Source: RGIG3009 sp045648765
Lineage (GTDB): Bacteria; Bacillota; Clostridia; Oscillospirales; Acutalibacteraceae
Direction of reading: 5' to 3'
Length of the DNA: 43,092 nucleotides
NCBI GenBank assembly: GCA_045648765.1
Contig: JAZROQ010000004.1
Location: forward strand, 1-43,092
Part shown: piece after piece, positions 15,665 to 23,427 of the stretch
How positions within the stretch are numbered: the stretch's first letter is position 1
Layout of the letters: each line of letters starts with the position of its first letter
Program-made: the position numbers and the translations under genes
Notes under the pieces: model-generated
Database searches by the model: none
Seen by the model: only the letters and a program-made list of their open reading frames with translations
What the model was told of the DNA's origin: nothing

Positions 15665-16498
15665 ATGACAGATAAAGTGCTTCGCTTTTTAGGAGAACAT
15701 TTTGAGTTTTTGAGTTCGGTAGACAATCACCCTGCCAACCAAGATTATTATATGCACGCGCACGAAACATACGAAGTATATCACTTTATTTCCGGACACG
15801 CCAAATACGTAGTGGAGGGGAACGAATACACTTTGCAGCCGCACGACACGTTATTACTTCGTCCGCAAGAGGTGCATCGGTTGGTTGTTGTAGATGACCA
15901 CGTGCCGTATGCACGGCAAGTGTTTCACTTTTCTGCCGATATGTTTGGTCCCGACACACCGCTGCGCACACAGCTTTTGGAAGCTTTTAGTAACCGCGAA
16001 TTGGGATGCGGAAACCAGTATACCGCCTCGGAATTTTCGGGCGGTGGCTGGCCTTTCCCGACGGACATTGCCACTTTGTTTCGGCAAACAGACAAAAACA
16101 CCGAGCTGTTTTTGTCTGCCAAACTGCATTCTTTTTTGGCAGAGGTTGCGCTACTGCGAGGTGAACATCACCGCCATCAAACACCGCCCCTCAAAGCAAA
16201 AACCGCGGGTATTATGGCATATATTAACGCGCATTTATACGAAGATTTGACGGTTTCCAAAATTTGTGATGCGTGTTTTTTAAGTAAAGCACAGTTAAAT
16301 CGGTTATTCAAATACGCAACCGGCACTTCCGTTTGGAAATACATTTCCACCAAACGGTTGTTACAAGCCAAAACCCTTATTTCGGCAGGCGAACGCCCCA
16401 CCACCGTTTGTTCGCTTTGCGGGTTTTCGGATTATTCGTCCTTTTACCGCGCCTACCGCGCAAAATTTGGTAACTCACCCGAGCAAGACAAAGCTTAA
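15665..16498 (+). CDS. AraC-family regulator with cupin sensor (glucuronate arm)
   Basis: 277 aa. An N-terminal cupin-type domain (about 15-120, with Y-M-H-A-H-E-T-Y-E-V-Y and D-T-L-L-L-R-P-Q-E-V-H) is followed by an AraC DNA-binding domain (about 180-275, ending in S-D-Y-S-S-F-Y-R-A-Y). GAGGTG lies 6 bases before the ATG. It sits just upstream of, and in the same direction as, the uxuA operon. By position it probably controls that operon, with the inverted repeats at 16499-16640 as possible sites; the inducer is unknown. It is distinct in sequence from the regulator at 12843. Confidence 0.87.
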   Translation: MTDKVLRFLGEHFEFLSSVDNHPANQDYYMHAHETYEVYHFISGHAKYVVEGNEYTLQPHDTLLLRPQEVHRLVVVDDHVPYARQVFHFSADMFGPDTPLRTQLLEAFSNRELGCGNQYTASEFSGGGWPFPTDIATLFRQTDKNTELFLSAKLHSFLAEVALLRGEHHRHQTPPLKAKTAGIMAYINAHLYEDLTVSKICDACFLSKAQLNRLFKYATGTSVWKYISTKRLLQAKTLISAGERPTTVCSLCGFSDYSSFYRAYRAKFGNSPEQDKA

Positions 16499-16640
16499 AG
16501 GTGACCGAAATGATACAAAATACAATGTCATTGCGAACATTAGCAATGTAATTCATGTGTCACTCTTTGTACAATAACCTTATATAAAGGCAATTTTTAT
16601 ACAATTGCTTAAAATAAAAATCAAACAGGAGGCAATAATT
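16499..16640 (+). promoter_or_regulatory. Control region of the uxuA operon
   Basis: This spacer has no gene. It holds CATTGC-8-GCAATG near 16522-16541, GCAATT-7-AATTGC near 16590-16608, and a longer ACAAAG/CTTTGT and GTGAC/GTCAC pairing around the first. TATACA (16598-16603) could be a -10 box but has a poor -35, as for an activated promoter. CAGGAGG before 16641 is the uxuA ribosome binding site. Confidence 0.45.
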
Positions 16641-17684
16641 ATGAAATTAACGTTTCGTTGGTATGGCGACGACGATCCCGTCACTTTGTCCCACATTCGT
16701 CAAATCCCGCAAATGAGCGGCATTGTTTCGGCTATTTACGACGTTCCGGTTGGGGAGGTTTGGAGCCGAGAGAGCATTGCTGCATTAAAGAAAAAGGCAA
16801 ACGATAACGGGTTGGCTTTTGAAGTGGTGGAAAGTGTCCCCGTACACGAAGACATCAAACTCGGCAACGAAAATGCCCCCCGCTTAATCGAAAACTATTG
16901 TGAAAACGTGCGTCGTTTGGGCGAAGCCGGCGTCAAATGCATTTGCTATAACTTTATGCCGGTGTTCGACTGGTTGCGCAGCGAATTGGAACACGCGCAA
17001 GCCGACGGCGCCAACGCTTTGGCTTATGATGAAAAAACCGTGCTTGCCATGGACCCGCTCAAAGGCGACTTAACCTTGCCCGGTTGGGATGCCAGCTACA
17101 CCAAAGCACAATTGCAAGGCCTTTTAAAAACCTATGCCGATCTTGGTGAAGAACAATTGTGGAAAAACCTTGAAACATTCCTTAAAGCGGTTATTCCCGT
17201 TGCCAAAGAAGCCGGTGTTAACATGGCTATTCACCCGGACGATCCGCCTTGGGGTATGTTTGGTTTGCCCCGCATTATCACCAACAAGAAAAACTTGCAA
17301 CGCTTTTTTGACATTGTGCCGGAAACCAACAACGGTTTAACACTTTGCACCGGTTCTTTCGGTGCAAATCCCGAAAACGATTTGGTGGATATGGCCGCCT
17401 CTTTTGCCGATCGCATCCACTTTGTGCATTTGCGCAACATCAAACGTACCGGTGACCGCCAATTTGAAGAAGTCGGACATCCGACCGAATGCGGTTCTAT
17501 CGACATGTATAACGTTGCCAAAGCTTTGGTGAAAAACGGTTTTGACGGCTATGTCCGTCCCGACCACGGTCGTATGATTTGGGGCGAAACCGGTCGTTAT
17601 GGCTATGGCTTGTTTGACCGTGCCTTGGGTGCTACCTATTTGGTCGGTTTGTTTGAAGCGTTGGAAAAGGAGAATGCAAAATGA
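16641..17684 (+). CDS. uxuA: Mannonate dehydratase
   Basis: 347 aa, the shorter Firmicute-type UxuA. It dehydrates D-mannonate to 2-keto-3-deoxy-D-gluconate using Mn2+ or Fe2+ in a TIM barrel. Signature segments are M-K-L-T-F-R-W-Y-G at the start, C-Y-N-F-M-P-V-F-D-W near residue 100, A-I-H-P-D-D-P-P-W and the C-terminal R-P-D-H-G-R-M. CAGGAGG precedes the ATG at 16641. It overlaps the next gene by 4 bases (ATGA), and the two catalyse consecutive steps. Confidence 0.97.
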   Translation: MKLTFRWYGDDDPVTLSHIRQIPQMSGIVSAIYDVPVGEVWSRESIAALKKKANDNGLAFEVVESVPVHEDIKLGNENAPRLIENYCENVRRLGEAGVKCICYNFMPVFDWLRSELEHAQADGANALAYDEKTVLAMDPLKGDLTLPGWDASYTKAQLQGLLKTYADLGEEQLWKNLETFLKAVIPVAKEAGVNMAIHPDDPPWGMFGLPRIITNKKNLQRFFDIVPETNNGLTLCTGSFGANPENDLVDMAASFADRIHFVHLRNIKRTGDRQFEEVGHPTECGSIDMYNVAKALVKNGFDGYVRPDHGRMIWGETGRYGYGLFDRALGATYLVGLFEALEKENAK

Positions 17685-18505
17685 GTAAAGTAATTGTTGT
17701 AACAGGCGCCGGCGGCGTTCTTTGTTCCGGCTTTGCCGAGTTTTTAGCTACCAAAGGTCACAAAATTGCGCTTCTTGATTTGAACGATGTTGCTGCAGCC
17801 GAAGTGGCTGATCGCATTGTCAAAAACGGCGGTATTGCCAAAGCTTACAAATGCAACGTGTTGGACAAAGCGTGCATCGAAGACGTACACGCACAAGTCC
17901 TTAACGATTTGGGCAAATGCGACATTTTAATCAACGGCGCCGGTGGCAACAACCCGCGTTGCACCACCGCACACGAAGAATACGAAAAAGGTGACGAATC
18001 GGCTACCGATTTTCTCACGTTTTTCAACTTGGATGAAAAAGGCTTCGATTTTGTGTTCGACCTCAACTTAAAAGGCGTGTTGTTACCCAGCCAAGTGTTT
18101 ATGCCGGATATGCTCGGTCGCGAAGGCTGCTGTGTGTTGAACGTTTCTTCTATGAACGCGTACCGCCCGCTTACCAAAATCCCCGCCTATTCCGCTGCAA
18201 AAGCAGCTGTTACCAACTTTACTTCTTGGTTGGCGGTGCATTTTGCCGACTGCGGCATTCGCGTAAACGCTATTGCTCCCGGCTTTTTTGTAACACATCA
18301 AAACCGTGCGTTGCTGTTTGATGAAAACGGCAACCCGACCGCACGTACCGAGAAAATTTTGCGTTCCACTCCCATGAAACGTTTTGGCGAAGCCGAAGAA
18401 TTGCTCGGCACGCTCGAATGGTTGTTGGACGAAACCAAATCCGGCTTTGTAACGGGTATCACAGTCCCGGTTGACGGTGGTTTCTCGATTTATTCAGGGG
18501 TGTGA
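17681..18505 (+). CDS. SDR-family D-mannonate oxidoreductase (fructuronate reductase)
   Basis: 274-aa short-chain dehydrogenase. The nucleotide-binding T-G-A-G-G-V-L-C-S-G loop is at residues 8-17, N-G-A-G-G is near 86, and the catalytic S-S-M-N ... Y-S-A-A-K tetrad follows. SDR proteins in uxuA operons (YjmF-like) reduce D-fructuronate to D-mannonate, replacing the unrelated UxuB. Substrate is inferred from the 4-base overlap with uxuA; close SDR relatives act on gluconate. It also abuts the next gene (TGATG). Confidence 0.87.
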   Translation: MSKVIVVTGAGGVLCSGFAEFLATKGHKIALLDLNDVAAAEVADRIVKNGGIAKAYKCNVLDKACIEDVHAQVLNDLGKCDILINGAGGNNPRCTTAHEEYEKGDESATDFLTFFNLDEKGFDFVFDLNLKGVLLPSQVFMPDMLGREGCCVLNVSSMNAYRPLTKIPAYSAAKAAVTNFTSWLAVHFADCGIRVNAIAPGFFVTHQNRALLFDENGNPTARTEKILRSTPMKRFGEAEELLGTLEWLLDETKSGFVTGITVPVDGGFSIYSGV

Positions 18506-19353
18506 TGAGTTTGTCTGACTTTAAAATTTTTGCTTTTGCCGACGAAGCAGATTCTGCCATCAGCGGTCAAATTGCCGCCATGCAAAAGCATGGCTTGGCG
18601 GGACTTGAAATCCGCAACGTCGACGGCACAAACGTTGCCGATATTTCGGTTGAAAAAGCACGCGAAGTGCGCAAACAACTGGAAGATGTCGGTTTGTCTG
18701 TTTGGTCGGTTGGTTCCCCCATTGGCAAAATCAACATTGAAACCGACGATTTTGCGGCACACATCGAAAAATTTAAACACACGTTGGAACTCAGCCACGT
18801 ATTAGGTGCTCAGAACATCCGCTTGTTCTCGTTTTATATGCCGGAGGATAAAGACCCCGCCATTTTCAAAAACGAAGTGATTGACCGCATGGGCGTGTTT
18901 TGTGACGTGGCAAAAGGCTGCGACGTTTCGTTGTGCCACGAAAACGAAAAAGGGATTTACGGCGATAACGTCGCGCACTGCTTGGAAATTTTGCAAGCAC
19001 ACCCCGCTTTGCGCTGTGTTTTTGACCCTGCAAACTTTGTGCAATGCGGTGAAGACACAGTAAAGGCGTGGGAACAACTCTCCCCCTACATTCACTATAT
19101 GCACATTAAAGACGCCGCTGCAAACGGTGATATTGTACCCGCAGGAACAGGCATTGGTCAAATCCCCGAACTGTTAAAACGCTATCGCGAGATGGGCGGT
19201 ACAGCCATCACGTTAGAACCCCACTTGTCCGAATTTGCAGGTCTTAGCGGTTTGGAACGCGCCGGTGAAAAGAGCCAAGTTGGCGGGTTAAATTTTGCTT
19301 CGCAAGAAGAGGCATTTGCCGCCGGCGTTGCGGCTTTAAAAGCCATTTTATGA
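18505..19353 (+). CDS. TIM-barrel sugar isomerase/epimerase-like protein
   Basis: 282 aa, AP-endonuclease-2/xylose-isomerase-like fold. Candidate metal ligands are Glu in C-H-E-N-E, Asp in C-V-F-D-P-A-N-F, His in Y-M-H-I-K-D and Glu in T-L-E-P-H-L. The ATG at 18505 shares its A with the preceding TGA stop and has AGGGGTG upstream; a GTG at 18502 is possible. It is in the uxuA operon and directly before a Gfo/Idh/MocA oxidoreductase. Such pairs act in inositol, keto-sugar and C-glycoside chemistry. The exact reaction cannot be told from sequence. Confidence 0.82.
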   Translation: MSLSDFKIFAFADEADSAISGQIAAMQKHGLAGLEIRNVDGTNVADISVEKAREVRKQLEDVGLSVWSVGSPIGKINIETDDFAAHIEKFKHTLELSHVLGAQNIRLFSFYMPEDKDPAIFKNEVIDRMGVFCDVAKGCDVSLCHENEKGIYGDNVAHCLEILQAHPALRCVFDPANFVQCGEDTVKAWEQLSPYIHYMHIKDAAANGDIVPAGTGIGQIPELLKRYREMGGTAITLEPHLSEFAGLSGLERAGEKSQVGGLNFASQEEAFAAGVAALKAIL

Positions 19354-19364
19354 GGTGTTGCAAA

Positions 19365-20561
19365 ATGGATAAGGTAAAACTGGGCGTTATCGGCATTGGT
19401 AACATGGGTTCGGCACATTGCCAACATATCATGCAAGGTCTGTGCCCCGAAGTGGAGCTGGTTGCCGTTGCCGATACCAATCCCGCGCGATTGGAATGGG
19501 CAAAAGAAAATTTGGCAGAATCGGTAGTTCGTTTTGCCACCGCCGAAGAACTGCTCAACAGCGGTTTGGTTCAAGCTGTTATCATTGCGGTTCCGCATTA
19601 TTTTCATCCGCCCATTGCGATAAAAGCGTTTGAACGTAATATCCATGTGTTGACCGAAAAACCTGCCGGTGTTTACACCAAACAAGTGCTCGAAATGAAC
19701 AAAGCGGCAGAACAAAGCGGTGTGGTGTTTGGTATTATGTGGAACCAACGTACCAACCACATTTTCCGCAAAATGAAAGAACTGGTCGACAGCGGAAAAT
19801 ACGGTCAAATTCGCCGTACAAACTGGATTGTTACCACTTGGTTTCGTTCGCAAGCTTATTACGACTCCGGTGATTGGCGCGCTACGTGGTGCGGTGAAGG
19901 CGGCGGTGTGTTGATGAACCAATGTCCCCATCAATTGGATTTGTTCCAATGGATATGCGGTATGCCCAAAACCGTTCAGGCCAAAATCCAATACGGCAAA
20001 TGGCACAACATTGAAGTGGAAGACGAAGTTTCGGCTTTTGTTCAATATGAAAACGGCGCTACCGGCGTGTTTATTGCCAGCACCGGCGAAGCACAAGGTA
20101 CCAATCGCTTTGAAATTTTGTTAGATCGTGCAAAGCTGATTGCCGAGCACGGCAAGCTGCAATTGTTCGAATTTGAATCCACCATTGACGAATTTACTTA
20201 CAACGCCGGTCCGTCCGGTTTGTTAAAAGCGGTTAGTGTTGACCCCGAAACCGATGGAAAAGATACCGAACACGTTGGCGTTGTCAATGCTTTTGCAGCG
20301 GCGATTTTGCGTGGAGAGCCCTTGGTCGCCGAAGGCAAAGAAGGCATCCGCGAAATTTCACTTGCCAATGCTATGTATTTGTCGGATTGGTTGGGTTGCG
20401 AAGTACAGTTGCCGCTTAACGACAAACAATATTATAAAGAGTTATCCAAGCGAATTGCCATCTCCAAGAAAAAACTAAAAAACAAACCGCAGTCGGAGTC
20501 GGCTGTTAAATACACGACGCCCGTTTCCAACGCCAGTGAACGTTGGAAAGTGCGTTGGTAA
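19365..20561 (+). CDS. Gfo/Idh/MocA-family oxidoreductase
   Basis: 398 aa. The N-terminal Rossmann domain has G-V-I-G-I-G-N-M-G-S-A-H (residues 8-19) and the family's E-K-P motif in T-E-K-P-A-G (about 95-100). The C-terminal substrate domain follows, then a basic 30-residue tail rich in Lys that most relatives lack. GAGGTG is 7 bases before the ATG at 19365. It ends the uxuA operon and likely works with the TIM-barrel protein before it, oxidising or reducing a sugar hydroxyl with NAD(P). Substrate unknown. Confidence 0.88.
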   Translation: MDKVKLGVIGIGNMGSAHCQHIMQGLCPEVELVAVADTNPARLEWAKENLAESVVRFATAEELLNSGLVQAVIIAVPHYFHPPIAIKAFERNIHVLTEKPAGVYTKQVLEMNKAAEQSGVVFGIMWNQRTNHIFRKMKELVDSGKYGQIRRTNWIVTTWFRSQAYYDSGDWRATWCGEGGGVLMNQCPHQLDLFQWICGMPKTVQAKIQYGKWHNIEVEDEVSAFVQYENGATGVFIASTGEAQGTNRFEILLDRAKLIAEHGKLQLFEFESTIDEFTYNAGPSGLLKAVSVDPETDGKDTEHVGVVNAFAAAILRGEPLVAEGKEGIREISLANAMYLSDWLGCEVQLPLNDKQYYKELSKRIAISKKKLKNKPQSESAVKYTTPVSNASERWKVRW

Positions 20562-20573
20562 GGAGTGTTAAAT

Positions 20574-21020
20574 ATGAAGAAGTTTTTTGAGGAATTTAAA
20601 GCCTTTATTGCTAAGGGCAATGTGGTCGACATGGCTGTCGGTGTCATCATCGGCGGCGCGTTCGGGAAAATCGTTACCAGTTTGGTAAACGATATGATAA
20701 TGCCTCTTGTGGGTTTGGTGCTCGGCGGCGTTAACATTTCCGCTTTAAAATGGGTTATTTCCCCTGCAACAGAAGAAGCCGCAGAAGTTTCGTTGAGCTA
20801 CGGCGCCTTTATCCAAACTGTGTTGGATTTTTTAATTATCGCATTTTGCATTTTTGTGATGTTAAAAATCTTTTTGCAAGTGAAAACCCGCACCGAAAAA
20901 TTGTTGCGTAAAGAAAAAGAAGAAGCAGCAGAAGAACAACCTGCCGAACCGGTAGAAACCGATACCGATATCTTAAAAGATATCCGTGCGCTGCTTCAAC
21001 AAAAAACAAATAAAGAATAA
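20574..21020 (+). CDS. mscL: Large-conductance mechanosensitive channel
   Basis: 148 aa. The first membrane helix with F-I-A-K-G-N-V-V-D-M-A-V-G-V-I-I-G-G-A-F (about residues 11-30) is the pore-lining MscL signature. A second helix lies at about 82-103, then an acidic and basic cytoplasmic tail. It releases solutes during hypo-osmotic shock. The ATG at 20574 follows TAAGGAG by 8 bases. It starts 12 bases after the oxidoreductase gene, so it may be read from the uxuA operon. No terminator precedes the next hairpin. Confidence 0.96.
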   Translation: MKKFFEEFKAFIAKGNVVDMAVGVIIGGAFGKIVTSLVNDMIMPLVGLVLGGVNISALKWVISPATEEAAEVSLSYGAFIQTVLDFLIIAFCIFVMLKIFLQVKTRTEKLLRKEKEEAAEEQPAEPVETDTDILKDIRALLQQKTNKE

Positions 21021-21022
21021 CT

Positions 21023-21072
21023 ATTTTGGGGCATACTATGCTCACGGAGGTGAGCATAGTATGCCCCAAAAT
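21023..21072 (+). repeat. Perfect 23-bp inverted repeat enclosing the start of the 76-aa gene
   Basis: Bases 21023-21045 pair with 21050-21072 without a single mismatch around the tetraloop GGAG (21046-21049). The loop plus the next base forms the Shine-Dalgarno GGAGG, and the start codon ATG (21061-21063) is buried in the 3' arm. No T tract follows, so it is unlikely to be a terminator. It would be a strong block on translation of the downstream ORF, or a palindromic protein site in DNA. Confidence 0.95.
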
Positions 21073-21291
21073 TATAAAACCCCAAAATCGTTACAAAACA
21101 TTGGCGGGCAACCCGAAACAGCAGAAGAATTGGTTACCAAATACGGCACCTACGAAATCCAACCTACTGCCGATTCGACCAATCTTTTCCCCACCATTGC
21201 GCAAGAATTACCCACAGAATTAAAAGAAAAAGCCGCAGGCGTTCGGAATAAACCGTATCAAAAAGGACATTCTAACAACAAACAAAAGTAA
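21061..21291 (+). CDS. Small hypothetical protein beside spoVAE
   Basis: 76 aa, hydrophilic, no signal peptide or membrane helix. It has a central E-E-L-V-T-K-Y-G-T-Y and I-Q-P-T-A-D-S-T-N-x-F-P-x-I-A-Q block, then a Lys/Asn-rich tail. I do not recognise it with certainty. GGAGG in a hairpin loop lies 10 bases before the ATG, and the stop is 15 bases before spoVAE, so the two are probably co-expressed. A reading that starts farther upstream (20986) would run through mscL in another frame and has no ribosome binding site. Confidence 0.75.
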   Translation: MPQNYKTPKSLQNIGGQPETAEELVTKYGTYEIQPTADSTNLFPTIAQELPTELKEKAAGVRNKPYQKGHSNNKQK

Positions 21292-21306
21292 AGAGGTGTC
21301 CTTTTG

Positions 21307-21672
21307 ATGGATTGGTGGATGGTGGTAAAGGCTTTTTTGGTGGGCGGCGCAATTTGCGTGATTGGACAGTTGTTGATTGACTATACCAAACTGACGCCCG
21401 CCCGGATTTTGGTGTTGTTTGTCACAGCAGGGGTGGTATTAACCGCTGTCGGCGTTTATGATCCGTTGATAGAGTTTGCGGGCGGCGGCGCCAGCGTACC
21501 TCTGACCGGCTTTGGCTATGCTTTGGCAAAGGGCGTAGAAGAAAGTATAGCACAAAACGGGTGGTTGGGTATTTTTACCGGTGGTATCACCGGTACGGCG
21601 GGCGGTATCACGTTTACCATTTTTTTAGCTTTGTTGTGTGGACTCCTTACACGATCAAAAGACAAGTCCTAA
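21307..21672 (+). CDS. spoVAE: Stage V sporulation protein AE
   Basis: 121-aa membrane protein. A-F-L-V-G-G-A-I-C-V-I-G-Q-L-L near the N-terminus and D-P-L-I-E-F-A-G-G-G-A-S-V-P match SpoVAE (SpoVAEb), part of the SpoVA channel that moves dipicolinic acid into the forespore. Several hydrophobic segments cover most of the length. GAGGTG lies upstream; a TTG at 21304 is an alternative start. It normally follows spoVAC and spoVAD, but neither is here. Its presence implies a spore-forming lineage. Confidence 0.93.
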   Translation: MDWWMVVKAFLVGGAICVIGQLLIDYTKLTPARILVLFVTAGVVLTAVGVYDPLIEFAGGGASVPLTGFGYALAKGVEESIAQNGWLGIFTGGITGTAGGITFTIFLALLCGLLTRSKDKS

Positions 21673-21678
21673 CCATGT

Positions 21679-21714
21679 GTGGCCGTGCAAAAATTTGCAC
21701 GGCCATTTTTTCTT
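21679..21714 (+). terminator. Terminator of spoVAE
   Basis: GGCCGTGCAAA (21681-21691) pairs perfectly with TTTGCACGGCC (21694-21704), followed by ATTTTTTC. Confidence 0.92.
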
Positions 21715-21722
21715 AAAAACTG

Positions 21723-21751
21723 TTGCCGTTTAAAGTGTTCCGTGATACACT
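21723..21751 (+). promoter_or_regulatory. Promoter of the beta-CASP protein gene
   Basis: TTGCCG (21723-21728), 17 bases, TACACT (21746-21751) with TGA before it as an extended -10. The start is near 21758. Confidence 0.65.
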
Positions 21752-21783
21752 GATAGTAGAGTACCCGAAAGGAGATTTTGTGC

Positions 21784-23394
21784 TTGAAAATCACATTTTT
21801 AGGTGCCGCCCACGAAGTGACGGGAAGTTGTACGTTGCTGACCATTGCCAACCGCCAAATTTTGGTGGATTGCGGAATGGAGCAAGGTCAGGATTTGTTT
21901 GAAAATCAAGAAATTCCGGTTTCTCCTGCATCGATTGATGCCGTGCTGCTCACCCATGCACATATTGACCATTCCGGTATGATCCCTATGTTGTACGCCA
22001 ACGGCTTTCGCGGAGACGTGTTTGCCACAAAAGCCACTTGCAATTTGTGCAATATCATGTTGCGTGATTCCGCACATATTCAAGAATTTGAAGCCAAATG
22101 GCGCAACCGCAAAGCCAAGCGTGCGGGCGATCAACCATATGTGCCACTGTACACCATGGAAGACGTCGAAGGTGTATTAAAACATTTTAAAGCTTGTGAG
22201 TATAATGCGGACTATGCCGTGATGCCGCAAGTTTCCGTTTCTTTTACCGATGCGGGGCATTTGCTTGGCTCGGCGTCAATTACCCTTTGCGCCACTGAAG
22301 ACGGTCAAACCACGCGCTTTGTTTTTTCGGGCGATATCGGCAACATTGACAAACCGATATTGCGCGACCCGCAATATTTAACAACCGCCGATTACGTGAT
22401 GATGGAATCCACCTATGGTGACCGCAGCCACGCCAAAGAAAAACCCGACTATGTTCGCAACTTGGCAGCCGTTATTCAGCGCACGTTTGACCGCGGCGGC
22501 AACGTGGTTATTCCTGCTTTTGCCGTGGGACGCACCCAAGAAATGTTGTTTTTTATTCGGCAAATCAAAGAACAAGGCTTGGTTGTCGGACACGACAATT
22601 TCCCGGTAGTGGTAGACAGTCCATTGGCGATTGAAGCCACCAAACTGTTTAGTCCCGAAGCGCTTTCGTGCTACGACGATGAAACGCGCGAACTGATTGA
22701 AAAAGGCATTAATCCCATTCAGTTTCCCGGTTTGTACACCGCCGTTTCTGCAGACGAATCACGCATGATTAACACTGACAAAACAAGCAAAGTTATTATT
22801 TCGGCCAGCGGCATGTGCGAAGCCGGTCGTGTGCGCCATCACTTAAAGCACAACTTGTGGCGGGAGGAAAGCACCATTTTGTTTGTGGGTTATCAATCTG
22901 CAAACACAATCGGACGTTTTTTGCTGGATGGTGCAACCGAGGTTCGGTTATTTGGCGAAACAATTTCCGTCAAAGCGGAAATTGCTCAAATTGACAGTAT
23001 CAGCAGTCACGCCGACAACAACGGTTTGCTGCGCTGGGTCAGTTCTTTTTCTCCGCCGCCCAAACGGGTGTTTGTGTTGCATGGGGACGAAGGTTCTTGC
23101 GAAACGTTTGTTGCTCGTTTGCAATCCGAAAAAGGGCTTAATGCCGTGGCTCCGTTCAGCGGTGATGCGTGGGATTTAACTGCCAACCGCCAAGTGGAGT
23201 TTGGCACGCGGCGGCGTATCGTCAAAAAGAAACCTGCTACCGATTCTCGTCGCAGCAGCACGGCATATCTCAAACTTCTTGCCGCCGCCAAACGATTGGA
23301 ACGCGTGGTGGAAGCTTGCCGCGGCTATGCCAACAAGGATTTGGCAAAATTCACGTCGCAAATCCATGCGTTGTGTGACAAATGGAGTAAATAA
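21784..23394 (+). CDS. Metallo-beta-lactamase/beta-CASP RNase-like protein
   Basis: 536 aa. The MBL domain carries T-H-A-H-I-D-H (HxHxDH at 58-63) and later D-A-G-H and F-S-G-D-I-G. A beta-CASP domain lies in the middle, then an RMMBL motif, S-S-H-A-D. This is the architecture of CPSF/Ysh1-like nucleases that cut RNA with two Zn2+ ions. The last 70 or so residues are basic. The start is taken as TTG at 21784, 9 bases after AAAGGAG; a TTG at 21778 would be too close. RNA cleavage is known for relatives and inferred here. Confidence 0.9.
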   Translation: MKITFLGAAHEVTGSCTLLTIANRQILVDCGMEQGQDLFENQEIPVSPASIDAVLLTHAHIDHSGMIPMLYANGFRGDVFATKATCNLCNIMLRDSAHIQEFEAKWRNRKAKRAGDQPYVPLYTMEDVEGVLKHFKACEYNADYAVMPQVSVSFTDAGHLLGSASITLCATEDGQTTRFVFSGDIGNIDKPILRDPQYLTTADYVMMESTYGDRSHAKEKPDYVRNLAAVIQRTFDRGGNVVIPAFAVGRTQEMLFFIRQIKEQGLVVGHDNFPVVVDSPLAIEATKLFSPEALSCYDDETRELIEKGINPIQFPGLYTAVSADESRMINTDKTSKVIISASGMCEAGRVRHHLKHNLWREESTILFVGYQSANTIGRFLLDGATEVRLFGETISVKAEIAQIDSISSHADNNGLLRWVSSFSPPPKRVFVLHGDEGSCETFVARLQSEKGLNAVAPFSGDAWDLTANRQVEFGTRRRIVKKKPATDSRRSSTAYLKLLAAAKRLERVVEACRGYANKDLAKFTSQIHALCDKWSK

Positions 23395-23427
23395 TTTAAA
23401 AATTTTAATAAAAAGGAGAAAAAAATC

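Noticed and set aside
19182..20096. 304-aa minus-strand ORF across the TIM-barrel/oxidoreductase junction
   Set aside because: It is antisense to two well-supported genes, with no family features.
21023..21072. Sigma-G -10 element (CATACTA at 21032-21038)
   Set aside because: A GAATA -35-like box is only 12 bases upstream (17-18 expected), and the CATACTA match also appears on the other strand simply because the stem is a palindrome.
21023..21072. Intrinsic terminator of mscL
   Set aside because: The stem is strong but is followed by AATTATAAAACC with no T run, and it overlaps the next gene's start.
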